From Deinandra increscens subsp. villosa (Eukaryota; Streptophyta; Magnoliopsida; Asterales; Asteraceae): a stretch of 64,000 nt of DNA. Below, in pieces: positions 22,513-33,168 of the stretch. The position numbers and the translations under genes were made by a program. Under the pieces are notes generated by a model. That model made no database searches. It was not told the origin of the DNA and was given only the letters and a program-made list of their open reading frames with translations. The first letter of the stretch is position 1; each line of letters starts with the position of its first letter. The stretch is from the NCBI GenBank assembly GCA_039602395.1, contig JBCNJP010000010.1, forward strand, positions 92,781,729 to 92,845,728. Reading direction: 5' to 3'.

Positions 22513-25500
22513 CAGGAGCTACCTAATAAATCTCAAGCAAATGTTTGGGTTGTAGATAGTGGGTGCTCCAGTCACATGACAGGTAATAAAAATCTTCTAG
22601 AAAATACAAAAAGACATGATGGAGGTCCAGTTGCTTTTGGAAGCAATCAAGGACACATTACTGCACTTGGTAATGTATCAAATGGAAGTTTTACTCTTGA
22701 CAAAGTAAGTCTTGTCAATGTTCTGAATTTTAATCTGTTGAGTGTATCACAAATTTGTGATAAGAACTTAAATGTTCTGTTCAATGATGAAGAAGCTCTA
22801 GTACTTAAGCCTGGTCTTAAAATTCCTGCTGAAATGATTTTGATTAAAGCTAAAAGACAGGATGGCTTATACTTACTTGATATGGCAAGTGCTACATCTC
22901 AAAATGGTAACACCTGCCTGATATCAAAAGCTTCTATTGATGAGTCTGACCTTTGGCACAGAAGACTTGTACATGTTAATTACAAAACCATGAACAAACT
23001 AGTCAACTTGGGATTAGTAAATGGTTTGCCAAAGAAACATTTTAACTGTAATGAACATTGTATTGCTTGTTTAAAAGGAAAACAGCACAAGTCCTCTCAT
23101 AAGTCCAAATCTGAAAATTCAATTTCTCAACCCTTAGAATTGTTGCATATGGATCTCTTTGGTCCTACAAGGGTAATGAGTTTGGGAAAGAAATCTTATT
23201 GTTTTGTTATAACTGATGATTTTTCAAGATACACTTGGGTTTTCTTCCTAAGAACTAAGGATGAAACTCCTGAACTTTTGAAAACTTTGATTACACAGCT
23301 TGAAAATCAGTCAAACTTCAAAGTCAAAACAATTAGATGTGACAATGGTACTGAATTTAAAAATCATGTTTTAAATTCATTTTGTGAAGAAAAAGGTATT
23401 TCTAGGCAGTATAGTGTTGCTAGAACTCCTCAGCAGAATGGGGTTGCTGAGAGGAGAAATAGAACATTAATTGAGGCTGCTAGATCAATGTTAGCTGAGT
23501 CTAAGCTCCCTGTAACTTTCTGGGCAGAAGCAGTGAACACTGCCTGTTATGTTCAGAACAGGGTGCTTGTGGTTAAAGGTAAGAACAAGACACCATATGA
23601 GCTTTGGAGAAAAAGAAAACCTAGTATCCATTTTCTCAAAGTTTTTGGTTGTCCTGTTACAATATTAATAACCAATGAGAATTTAGCTAAATTTGCTGAA
23701 AAGGCAGATGATGGCTACATGGTTGGGTACTCTGGAGTCTCTAAGGCATACAGAGTATACAACCTCAGAACTAAAATAATTGAAGAGTCAATTAATGTAT
23801 TTTTTAATGAAAAATCTAGAAATAGGTTTAGTTCTGAACCCTCATGGTTATTTGATATTGATTCACTAACCAATGCTTTCAACCTCACAGTTGATAAGTC
23901 TTTTAGTGAGAATGTGCAGTCTCAGGGGGAGAAATCAGACACAAAGAAGGATAGCTACAACTATGGACCCTTCTACTCCTCTGTCAGCACTCAAACCTAT
24001 CAACCACCTGTCAAGCCAACTGCTGCAATTCAACAAGTTGCTGATCCCACTCCAGTAAATTGGGTTGAATCAGAGTCAAGTGATACACAATCACAAGCAG
24101 ATGGTTATGTCTCAGAGACCAGTGATGAAGGAAGTATGCAATATTCACCAAATGTGAATCAAACAGTTGATCATGATGGTTCTCATGAGTCAAATTCCTT
24201 TGACTCAATTCATGAAGGAAACATCAACTCTGCTCTCAACATGAGTGATCAACCTGTTCCTGCTACAACTACATCAAACCTACCCCCTTCACAAAGAATA
24301 CCAGGAATTGAGCTTAGCATACATCTACCCCCAATTATTCCACCAGTTAGGCAAGTTCAGAGTCATGAATTCCCAAGTTTTCAGAATACAAGTGTCAGCA
24401 AGACTCATCCAATTGAGAATGTGATTGGTGAAGTAAGTGCTCCCATTCTTACAAGAAGCAAATCAGCTGCAGATGCAAATGTGTGTTTGTTTGCATGCTT
24501 TCTGTCACAAGAAGAACCAAAGAAAGTTGAGCAAGCACTGAAAGACAATCACTGGATTGAAGCTATGCAAGAGGAATTGTTCCAAATCAACAAACAGAAG
24601 GTTTGGGAACTGGTTGATCTACCAGAAGATGCTCAACCTATTGGAACAAAATGGGTGTTTAGAAACAAGAAGGATGAAAGAGGAATTGTAATCAAGAACA
24701 AAGCTAGGCTTGTTGTTCAAGGTTATGCTCAAGAGGAAGGAATTGATTATGATGAGGTTTTTGCTCCAGTTGCAAGATTAGAAGCAATTAGAATTTTCCT
24801 TGCTTATGCAGCTTACAAAGACTTCACTGTTTATCAAATGGATGTGAAGAGTGCTTTTCTTTATGGAAAACTGAAGGAAGAAGTTTATGTCTGTCAACCA
24901 CCAGGGTTTGAAGACCCACACCATCCTAACAAGGTGTGTAAACTGATCAAGGCTCTCTATGGTCTCAAGCAAGCACCAAGAACATGGTATGAGACTCTGT
25001 CAAATTACCTGCTTGGCCATGGTTACAGGAGAGGAGCCATTGATAAAACTCTCTTCTTCAGAAATGTTGGAAAAGACAAGTTGCTTGTTCAGATATATGT
25101 GGATGATATTATCTTTGGGTCAACCAATCCTAAGTTGTGCAAGGAGTTTGAGTCCCTAATGCAAGATCAATTTGAGATGAGTTCAATGGGTGAGCTTAAT
25201 TTCTTTCTGGGTCTCCAAGTTAAACAAACTGCAGAGGGCATTTTCTTGAATCAGTCCAAATATATTCAAGATATGCTCAAGAGGTTTGATATGCTATCTG
25301 CCTCTCCTGCAAAAACTCCTATTTCAACATCTCATAAACTGAATTCAGATTCAGAGAGTGAATCTGTTGATCAGCACACTTATAGGGCAATGATTGGTTC
25401 ATTGATGTACTTAACTGCAAGTAGGCCTGATATTATGTTTAGTGTATGCTTATGCTCTAGATATCAGTCTGATCCCAAAGAATCCCACATGAAGGCAGTA

Positions 25501-26040
25501 AAGAGAATCTTCAAATATCTCAAAGGACAACCAAAACTTGGGTTGTGGTATGCAAAGAACAATGATTTTTCTCTTGTTGCCTACACTGACAGTGACTATG
25601 CTGGCTGCTACTTGGATAAGAAATCAACATCTGGAGGATGTCAATTTCTAGGAAATAGGCTCGTATCATGGCAATGCAAGAAACAAACCTGTGTTTCTAC
25701 ATCTACTGCTGAAGCTGAGTACATTGCTGCTTCAAGTTGCTGTGGTCAAGTGCTATGGATTCAGAATCAGATGCTTGATTATGGAATCACCTTTCTAGAA
25801 ACTCCTATGTATGCAGATAACACCAGTGCCATTTCCATAACAAACAATCCTGTGAAGCACTCAAGGACAAAGCACATTGAAGTAAGGTATCATTTTATTA
25901 GAGATTGTGCAGAAAAGAAATTGATTAAGTTACACAAAGTTCATACTGATCTTCAATTAGCTGACCTTTTTACAAAAGCATTTGATGAGGCAAGATTTTT
26001 CTTTCTCATAACAGCTATTGGGATGATGAACTTTGGTTAA
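22510..26040 (+). CDS. Pol polyprotein of SIRE element B
   Basis: About 1,176 residues open without interruption. Protease: VVDSGCSSHMTG with catalytic Asp near residue 16. GAG-pre-integrase: LWHRRLVHVN. Integrase with the DDE triad visible: HMDLFGP (Asp near 214), RCDNGTEF (Asp near 277) and PQQNGVAERRNR (Glu near 313). A Ser/Gln-rich linker follows (about 460-650). Reverse transcriptase begins near 680 (WIEAMQEEL) with VYQMDVKSAFLYG and the catalytic YVDD near 862. RNase H starts near 1024 (YTDSDYAGC) with later STAEAEYIA and YADNTSAI motifs, ending KHIEVRYHFIRDCAEK and ADLFTKA. All catalytic residues I can check are present, so the enzyme may be functional. Integrase before reverse transcriptase is the Ty1/copia order. 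The listed start is only the first codon after the gag stop; no true initiation codon is evident. Confidence 0.9.
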   Translation: MQELPNKSQANVWVVDSGCSSHMTGNKNLLENTKRHDGGPVAFGSNQGHITALGNVSNGSFTLDKVSLVNVLNFNLLSVSQICDKNLNVLFNDEEALVLKPGLKIPAEMILIKAKRQDGLYLLDMASATSQNGNTCLISKASIDESDLWHRRLVHVNYKTMNKLVNLGLVNGLPKKHFNCNEHCIACLKGKQHKSSHKSKSENSISQPLELLHMDLFGPTRVMSLGKKSYCFVITDDFSRYTWVFFLRTKDETPELLKTLITQLENQSNFKVKTIRCDNGTEFKNHVLNSFCEEKGISRQYSVARTPQQNGVAERRNRTLIEAARSMLAESKLPVTFWAEAVNTACYVQNRVLVVKGKNKTPYELWRKRKPSIHFLKVFGCPVTILITNENLAKFAEKADDGYMVGYSGVSKAYRVYNLRTKIIEESINVFFNEKSRNRFSSEPSWLFDIDSLTNAFNLTVDKSFSENVQSQGEKSDTKKDSYNYGPFYSSVSTQTYQPPVKPTAAIQQVADPTPVNWVESESSDTQSQADGYVSETSDEGSMQYSPNVNQTVDHDGSHESNSFDSIHEGNINSALNMSDQPVPATTTSNLPPSQRIPGIELSIHLPPIIPPVRQVQSHEFPSFQNTSVSKTHPIENVIGEVSAPILTRSKSAADANVCLFACFLSQEEPKKVEQALKDNHWIEAMQEELFQINKQKVWELVDLPEDAQPIGTKWVFRNKKDERGIVIKNKARLVVQGYAQEEGIDYDEVFAPVARLEAIRIFLAYAAYKDFTVYQMDVKSAFLYGKLKEEVYVCQPPGFEDPHHPNKVCKLIKALYGLKQAPRTWYETLSNYLLGHGYRRGAIDKTLFFRNVGKDKLLVQIYVDDIIFGSTNPKLCKEFESLMQDQFEMSSMGELNFFLGLQVKQTAEGIFLNQSKYIQDMLKRFDMLSASPAKTPISTSHKLNSDSESESVDQHTYRAMIGSLMYLTASRPDIMFSVCLCSRYQSDPKESHMKAVKRIFKYLKGQPKLGLWYAKNNDFSLVAYTDSDYAGCYLDKKSTSGGCQFLGNRLVSWQCKKQTCVSTSTAEAEYIAASSCCGQVLWIQNQMLDYGITFLETPMYADNTSAISITNNPVKHSRTKHIEVRYHFIRDCAEKKLIKLHKVHTDLQLADLFTKAFDEARFFFLITAIGMMNFG

Positions 26041-26810
26041 CTTTTGCTGTCAATTATTATCTTCAGTACATACTTTTCTGTTCCCTTAATGTGCTCATGT
26101 GTCTTTAACTTTCCATCTTCATAAACTAATCAATTCTCTGAAAACCTCAAAAACACTGTGTTTTAAATTGAATCAAACTTAAATCTTGGTGAAATTGTCA
26201 AGAAATGAGTTTTTCCAAGTGTTTTAGTACTTCTGATCTTGTTCCGAGGGAACTCATTTAGTTCCGGAGGAACTTAGTCCGGAAGTATTTCTCTTCATCA
26301 AAGAGCTGTTCCGAGGGAACTCTCTTAGGTTTTTAATTTGGTTTCAAGTGTTTTTCAAAGTGACAGGTTATTCCGGAGTAACTCACTCTCCGAGGCAACT
26401 TCCTACGGAAGTTTTTCATGGCCACAGGAGGAGCAAATTCAAAGGAAAGGAGTTCCGGAGGAACCTTAATCTTCCGAAGGAACAAAATTGTTCCGAAGGA
26501 AAAGTTCCGGAGGAACTTCCTTATACGGATTTAAATTGTTTGGATAAAGTGGGACCCCCTCCAGTTCTTCACTGTTGTATTGTACAAACCTTTAATGCGT
26601 TAACAGTGACGGTTAACTGCTGACCCCACTAACTCCACTGTTACACTTTCCGTTAATTCCCTCTCTCCTCACCTTTTAACTGTCACTTCCAGAGAAACCT
26701 TTCACTTTTCGAAACCTAAATCCCCAAAATTCTCAGAAATTGCTCTCGCTTTACCTTCAATTCCACTCAAATTCATCTCGATTTCTCAAGTAATCACTCA
26801 ATACAGAACA
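26041..26810 (+). other. Spacer between pol and ORF3 of element B
   Basis: 770 bp without a protein. It contains the word cluster above and a C-rich leader-like stretch (26620-26810) just before the ORF3 ATG, resembling a 5' untranslated region. This suggests ORF3 may have had its own transcript (inference). Confidence 0.5.
26238..26530 (+). repeat. TTCCGGAA-type word cluster between pol and ORF3
   Basis: At least ten words such as GTTCCGAGGGAACTC, GTTCCGGAGGAACTT, ATTCCGGAGTAACTC and TTCCGAAGGAAC lie in about 290 bp of non-coding sequence, the densest cluster in the window. It ends about 280 bp before the ORF3 start, where a promoter or leader would be expected. Confidence 0.85.
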
Positions 26811-29800
26811 ATGGCAACATCTTCGTTTCACAGCGAGCACAATCAAAGAGCTTATCTTGTGAAATCATCAAAGTCGGTCCCATTCGATGGAATGATCGAT
26901 TTTCTTACTTCGTCAGAACTCCATTTTGCCCTAACCGTAAGTCCCACGATTTACGATGAAACTATAACCCAGTTTTGGGCAAATGCTGTAGTGGGTGCCC
27001 GTATTGAAGACGGCAAGCAGGTTATGCAAATTGAAAGCAAGGTTCACGGAAGAGACGTGTACATCACTGAAGAGATGATCAGATATCATTTAAAATTACA
27101 AGACAAAGACGGTATTCTTACTGTTCCCAGAGAAGATTACCAGTTCACTTTGATGGGCATCGGTTATGGAGGAAACCCCAACAGCAAAACTGTGAAGAAA
27201 TGTCACATTCCACCTGTATGGAGGTTTCTTGCCCATACTCTGCTGGTGTGCCTAACCCCCAGGAGATCTCATGAGGAACTTGGTGAAGTCCAAGCAACTG
27301 CTCTTCATGCAGTAATCAGGGGAGAATGCTTTAATTTTTCAAAAATGATTTTTGATGGGCTTAAGGAGAATTGTGAAAAACCTTTTAACTTGTACCCAAG
27401 GTTTTTGCAATACATTTTGAATACACAATTCCCTGATGTTCCAAGAGCTGGTACCATCTTTCAGCAAAAGAACCTAACTGAGAAAATATTTTCTTATTTG
27501 CTTTCTAAAACTGCAATTTCCAACTGTCTTGGTGTGGAAAATGACCATCCACTACCCGATCCAAGAGTTATTCCTGCACCTATGGTGCAAGAGCAACCAG
27601 TTGAGGCTCAAGAACCAATTGAGCAACCTGCTCCAGGTGACAACACTGAAACTACACCATCAGTTGTTGAACCCACACCTGAAATTGACCTTCTTTATAG
27701 AACTAAAATTAAAACCAAACAATATCAAAGAAAGAAGGTCAAGCACTCAAAATCCTACACCAAAACTTCCTCACCTACTCATTTAAAAGTTGTTAAAAAG
27801 GAGACAGGGTCTACTCCACATGTGTCTCCTATTGCCACCCAACCTGAGAACCTTGAGCATGACCCACTGTCTGCTCAACATCAAAGCCAAGGGTTCAGCC
27901 TCATTGCTAGTGATTTCTCACTTGAGACTTCATCTTCTATTAGATTGGATGTACAACCCTCATCCCTCTTGTTTACCTCCATAGATCTAAAACTGAATAT
28001 ACCTGTGAATGAAGCAGAGACAGATCAAAATTCAAAGGACAATCTCTTCACATCAAATTCACCTCATGAAGATGATTGGATGAATATTGACTATGTCTCT
28101 TCTAACCCCCATTCACCACCTAAGGAGTTGAACATCAGGAGAGATGATGATGTTCATGTAGAAAGGGCTGCTACTACAGTTGTTTCCCCACTGGAACAAT
28201 TGGACAGTAGTAACATTCTTAAGACCCAATCTATGGCAACCAGCAGCCAGTTGAAACCAAGGGAACCAGAAATGGAACCTAAAGCAACAACTGTGCTTGC
28301 AGGGAATCCCAGGAGCCAAGACAACCAGGGTGTTGAGCTTGATCAAGCTAGGCTTGATGGCTCTTCTTCACCCAAGGATACTGAGAAATCAGTTAAGGGC
28401 AGTGCTTTACTTAAAGAATTGACGGCCAACCAAACTGTCATGCAGAAACAGATGCAATCCCTGCTTCACACAATTCATCAGCAGGACACCTTGATCGAAA
28501 GGCTTAAGTAGGAGAAGGCTAGTGCATCAAACCCAACAGGTGAAGCTGTTGCTACCAAAAAGGGGGAGAAAACTAGTTCTTCAACACCTTTTCAGAAAAT
28601 TCCTGCTGAAACCAAGCCAACTGAAGACTCTGCTAGCTCTAGTGAGATTGATTTTGATCCCAATGAGAGGTTACCTGAGAAGATGAAGAAGAAGCTATTC
28701 AAAATCTGTGGAGTTAAGCCCTTTAACCCAATAGAAGGTCTGCTTAATGTTCACATGGATCAGCTAATACAGGTAGCACCTGAAGAATGCAAGATCAATC
28801 ACATGGAGTTCATGAAATTTGTGATGACTGCTTCAGGTGCCCATCCTCAGAACATTGGAGAAGTCAGAAACTTCTTATCTGATGTCTACCTGGCAAAAGA
28901 GCAAGAGTATCTTCAAACAGGTGTAGAACAGTTTGAGGCTGAAGGAGGAGAAAGAAGTGAAGAACAGGTTGATAAACCTGAAAGTGAACCAGTGGAAGAT
29001 GTGACTCTTCAAGAAGATTTATTTGATATAGATGTAACTGAAGCTTTGTTGCATCTTAAGAGTCCTACATCTTCTTCAGCAAAGGTTGTAACTGAGGAAA
29101 TTCTGGTTTTACTTCCATGGAGGATGATGACATTCAGAGCACAGGAGGTCCAATAGATGATATGGATCCTGCTACAAGAGCTCTGTTTGATCAATTACAA
29201 AGGGAGAATGTTGAGATACAGAAGAAATTTCAAGAACAGAAGGAATCTGCAGAATTTGAAGAGCAAAAACGACTACTCATAGAAGAAGGGATTTATGAGT
29301 ATGTCATCAAAAATTCAAACCTAATGTTCTTTATCAATGCAGCAAGGAGAAGATCTGATTTGTACTTAGAAGAAAGAATTGCCAAAGCTGAAGAACAAGG
29401 TCTTTCAGACAAGGTAGAAAAGTACAGAAAGGTCTTAGGAAATGAGTATAGAAAAATTCGGATGAAGAGTAATGAAGATAACAAAATTTTTCTAGGACAG
29501 TTCAGTGTGATGCTCAGAAGCAAGGCTTGCTTTACTGATGCATGGGTTGATGAAATGAAGGGTGATGACTTGATCAGATGGATGTACATGATTCTAGTCA
29601 TTAGAGCTGATAAAGGAAAAGAAATGAATGTAAAGAGATTTGTTGATTATTCCTTTGACCAGGAGAAGACACAAGAGAAGCAAGGCACCAGATATCAAAA
29701 TTTATCTGAGGAAGATGACTTGCTGATTCACAAATGGTACTTCAAGGAAATTCAGATGGAGAACCCAAAAAGAATCAACTCTTGCAGACTGCCAAGACTG

Positions 29801-30497
29801 AGAACTGAGTATGATGCCATCAGGAAGAGTCAGATTGAAAAAGAAAGAACTACTGGTGAGAAAAGGCCACCAGGTGTGTATACTCTCTTTGACTCTCTAC
29901 ACCCTGAAGGTCTCAGCTTTCTCAAAGACAAGAAAAGGAAAGCTCCTGTGCAAGCCTCTCAGTCAAAGAAACCAAGAATCAACATCATCAAAGATATGTT
30001 TGACACCATCTCTGATCCCCATCTCTCATCATCTCAACCCTTCACCACAACCTCACAGCCGACTGCTCCCTCATTTCAAACTCCTAACCAACCCATCCCA
30101 TCTCCACAATCTTCACCACCTCCTAAAGAGCCAAAACCCACAAAACCAGAAACAAAACCCTTATCCCAACCACAATCAACCATTCCTCCCATCAAGCTCA
30201 CATTCTCTGGTAGAAAGAAGTCTATGGCCAAAAGAAAGAAGATAGTGGTAAGTGAATCAGAAGAAGAAACAGAAGCTTCTGACGCTCCTAAATCCATTTG
30301 TCAACCAAGCCAACCCAACTTTCATTCATCCTGAAATCATAAGGATTGAAGAGCACACGAATGAAGGGTTGTTTCACTTCCACATGAGCAATGGAGAGGT
30401 GATAAAATTGAAAAATCTAAGTATGGTTGATTGGGATAGCCTGCATCAAAGTAACATCATGAGCATAATGGTAACTACTAACTATGTTGTATACTAA
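26811..30497 (+). pseudogene. Third ORF of SIRE element B (env-like position), broken
   Basis: ATG at 26811 follows a C-rich leader. Residues 1-566 read openly to a TAG at 28509-28511; the same frame continues to about 29120, shifts to a second frame (29117-30334), then shifts again near 30300 and ends at 30497 (ATTYVVY-type end: MSIMVTTNYVVY). The complete product would have been roughly 1,230 residues. The N-terminal ~230 residues (YLVKSSKSVPFDGMIDFLTS ... FNFSKMIFDGL ... LYPRFLQYIL) match a domain that recurs in extra ORFs of Asteraceae copia elements and is often mis-annotated. The middle is Ser/Pro/Glu-rich, and the part at 29150-29450 is Glu/Lys/Arg-rich with coiled-coil character. SIRE ORFs in this position have been called env-like; I see no signal peptide or convincing membrane span, so function is open. 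Confidence 0.75.
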
Positions 30498-30569
30498 AGT
30501 GGGTTTGGACTCAATTTTTGAAGCACAAAGAAGAAGTTGAGCATAGAACAGTTTTTTGGTAGCAACATC

Positions 30570-30581
30570 TTAGGGGGAGAC
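30570..30581 (+). other. Polypurine tract of element B
   Basis: TTAGGGGGAGAC directly before the 3' LTR; plus-strand DNA primer. Confidence 0.85.
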
Positions 30582-31176
30582 TGTTGGGAATGTTTTGCTA
30601 GGCAAAATTCCTAAGTCAGAGTTCCAAAGGAAGTTCCTTTAAACTTCCTTTACACTAAGGAGTTCCTCCGGAACTTTCACTTAGTTACTCCGGAACTTTG
30701 ACTTTCTCTCTCTGCACAAGTTCCAAAGCATAAAGCTGTCAGGAAGCAGTTTTACTTTACGGCATGCTGTACACTGTTCACCGAAAAGTCTACTCAACTG
30801 TTCACAGAAGCATGCTTGTACTTCAACAACTTTCGTAGTAGATAATGTTTGTTTATTTTAGCCTAGGGGCTAAAAGGAAATAAAAGAATATCTTTTATTT
30901 CCTCCTTGCACTATATATATATTAGTTTTACTTCATTGTTTAGTGGTGATCCCTAAACATATTTCAGTTGTAACTCTCTTGTAAACATCATTGAAGTATC
31001 AATATAGTAGTGCTTGGAATTTATATCTCTTGTGCATGTACTTTACTTCTTGTTTACTAGTTACAATTTCGGATCAATACATCTTTGTTAAGAACACAAA
31101 CAAGTCTGATTCCGCCTTTCTTGTTTGAAACCTTCTTGTAACTTGATAAGGTTAACAGGTTAACCACGATCCAACA
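30582..31176 (+). repeat. 3' LTR of element B
   Basis: 595 bp, matching the 5' LTR. Part of the word cluster is altered (CTCCGGAACTTT in the 5' copy reads TTTAAACTTCC in the 3' copy at about 30636), so one palindrome has been lost. Confidence 0.93.
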
Positions 31177-31181
31177 GATTG

Positions 31182-32400
31182 TTCATCAATGTGCATCGCC
31201 AACACATCGACGCGTCATCTTCATCGATCTTTCAAGAAATTTCCCAGCCTCTTCCCCGATTTTAGGCACATCGATCATAAGAATTCAGGTAATATCTTCA
31301 ACTCGACTTGGTCGTCACCCCCGTTGTTCCCTTTCTACTTTCCACTACCGGTCTTCTTTGATTTTGTTGTGATAACATATGGATTTCATTAATAAATTGG
31401 GATTTGTATTTTTGTTGTGGATTTTTTAGTGATTTACTACAGTTCTGATTTGATTACGCCGATTAATGATGTTAATTAGGTTTACCATGCAGATGAAATC
31501 ATTTACTTCTAACCTGATTGCTCTTGAGTTATGGTTTTTTTTTTTTGTAATCTTAAATCAATGTAGTTGCTTATGTTAACATCTATAATCGTCTTTTGTA
31601 TCTCCAGTTAATGTCGGTGAAGTTGAAGCTCTATTTGAGGCATTATTCTTGATTATTAAAACAATTTAAGAAGTTAATACGTTCTTGGAAATTTTGACCC
31701 ATTTACTAAAATTTAGTTGATATTAAAACTTGACTCATTTACAATATATGCTTTACAATGCGCTGAGCTTAGGCGGAAAGACAGACCGATTTAGGGATGT
31801 GGTTTTGCCCGAGCTTGCTGGATTGAGGGATGTCCGTGAAGACCTGTCAATGGTACACTCATGGAAATTTTGACTCATTTACTAAAACTTAGTTGACTTC
31901 TAATTTTGTTGAAATGGATCAAACATGTGAATGAATGTAAACTACGTTTAAGTGCACCCTGTTACTTGCTACTGTCTTTTAATAATTTTATCAGTTTCAT
32001 ATTGAAATAATATCTTTCTTTGTATATCAACTTATTGGACTTGGACACATGTTGCTTTACATCAGAAACTTTAACCCACAAGTATGATATTAAGTGGTAC
32101 ACAACCAAATTACAGCACTTGAAAACAAATTAAATAAATAATATATCTGCACTGCTAATGGGAGGCTCTACCAAAAAAAATGGGAGGCTCAAATTTTGGG
32201 TTATACGGTGCATGTACTATGAAATATCTCTATTATTTACAGGCATTTAGGGATATCGATCAGTGAAGAGGGAATGTGAAATGGCAAATGGATGATGGTG
32301 GAATTAAAATCATATTTCAATGTAGGCGCATAAAAGTGGAATGGAATGCTTGATGGTGCGACCTTGCTCCTCACTGCAGCCGGCTCACAGTATGACTAGG
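31182..32400 (+). other. Exon-like fragments of the Helitron-captured gene (continued)
   Basis: Three stretches differ from the AT-rich surroundings. 31182-31290 ends CAG|GTAATA. 31742-31853 reads in one frame as LYNALSLGGKTDRFRDVVLP followed by ELAGLRDVREDLSM before a GT. 32243-32400 follows a TTTACAG acceptor. From 32400 on the sequence is T-rich and resembles a 3' untranslated region. The reading GKTDRFRDVVLPELAGLRDV is protein-like but I do not recognise the family. No complete ORF can be joined with confidence. Confidence 0.35.
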
Positions 32401-33168
32401 GGATGGTTTTTGTTGTGTTAATTTTTATCCCTTCTTTTCATTTTATTTTGGTTGTTTGGTAATTTCGTTTGTGTTTTGTCCTCTAAACTCTTTGTACCTC
32501 CTTTCTAGCTTCTTGCTAAAGTGTTGTATTATATGTTGGCTGGCTGTTAAAACAAACATGTTTCTTTCTTTGTCAAGTTTAGATCATATATAAAATGAGT
32601 GAAAATGAGTGAAACTAAGAAATATTACAAGTATTATTTTTTTCTCAAATTTTAACTTATAAGTTAAGGTTTTTGCAGTTATGTTTCACCATTTTATACA
32701 TGATGTAAATGTTAACGTTAAACACTACAACATTTGCAGAATCTAAAGAGAGTAAAGAAAGTAGTGTACCATTGACAAAAATCGGTTTCTTTAGTGAAAT
32801 GAACACTTTCATTAGTTGGAAGACACTAAATGATACAAATTCGATTTATGTGAAATGCAGTTTTAACCCCTTTTTTTATATTTCTTTAAACTTTCGTTTA
32901 AGCTTATTTTAAATACAGCTCAAACTTATGATATTAGACGGGGATGAAAAAGTCATAAACGAAACTTTAAACGTAGTATGTAAATTTATATTTTTCTAAT
33001 TTGTAATTTTATATAATTTCTATCTTTCAATTATAATTTTGTTTGATTTTAAATTTAGTTTTTTTTCTTTATTTTACCTCTATAAAATAAATTAAAGATG
33101 CTTGGTGTATTTTATTATATGTTTATTTTAAAAAAAAAACCGTGTAATATATGGGTCCAAAATACTTG

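Larger units (their letters stand above)
18877..31176 (+). mobile_element. SIRE-type Ty1/copia element B, full length
   Basis: 12,300 bp with TG...CA LTRs at 18877-19472 and 30582-31176, and a perfect target-site duplication GATTG (18872-18876, 31177-31181). PBS is at 19475 and the polypurine tract at 30570-30581. Order: gag, pol (protease, integrase, reverse transcriptase, RNase H, the copia order), then a long third ORF before the 3' LTR, which defines the SIRE/Maximus-type layout. By hand count the LTRs differ at about 12 of 595 positions, so insertion is fairly recent. gag and pol are open; the third ORF is broken. It sits inside the large Helitron. Confidence 0.93.
18547..33168 (+). mobile_element. 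Large Helitron carrying exon-like fragments and a nested SIRE element
   Basis: The left end is A|TCTATTTTAATAAAAG. The right end has a decayed hairpin of the small-Helitron type (CCGTGTAATATATGG at 33140-33154) and stops before T at 33169. The paralogous locus reads straight across (GATGGCTAATAATTATTACATAAAC at 38951-38975), defining both borders. The end is CTTG rather than the usual CTRR. Without the 12.3-kb SIRE element it is about 2.3 kb. It holds GC-richer, exon-like stretches and no Rep/helicase gene, so it is non-autonomous. Confidence 0.75.

Noticed and set aside
32720..32740. CACTACAACATTTGCAG as a CACTA left end
   Set aside because: Beyond CACTAC it does not match the CACTACTAGAAA/CACTACTACAAA ends present in the window, and no subterminal repeats follow.
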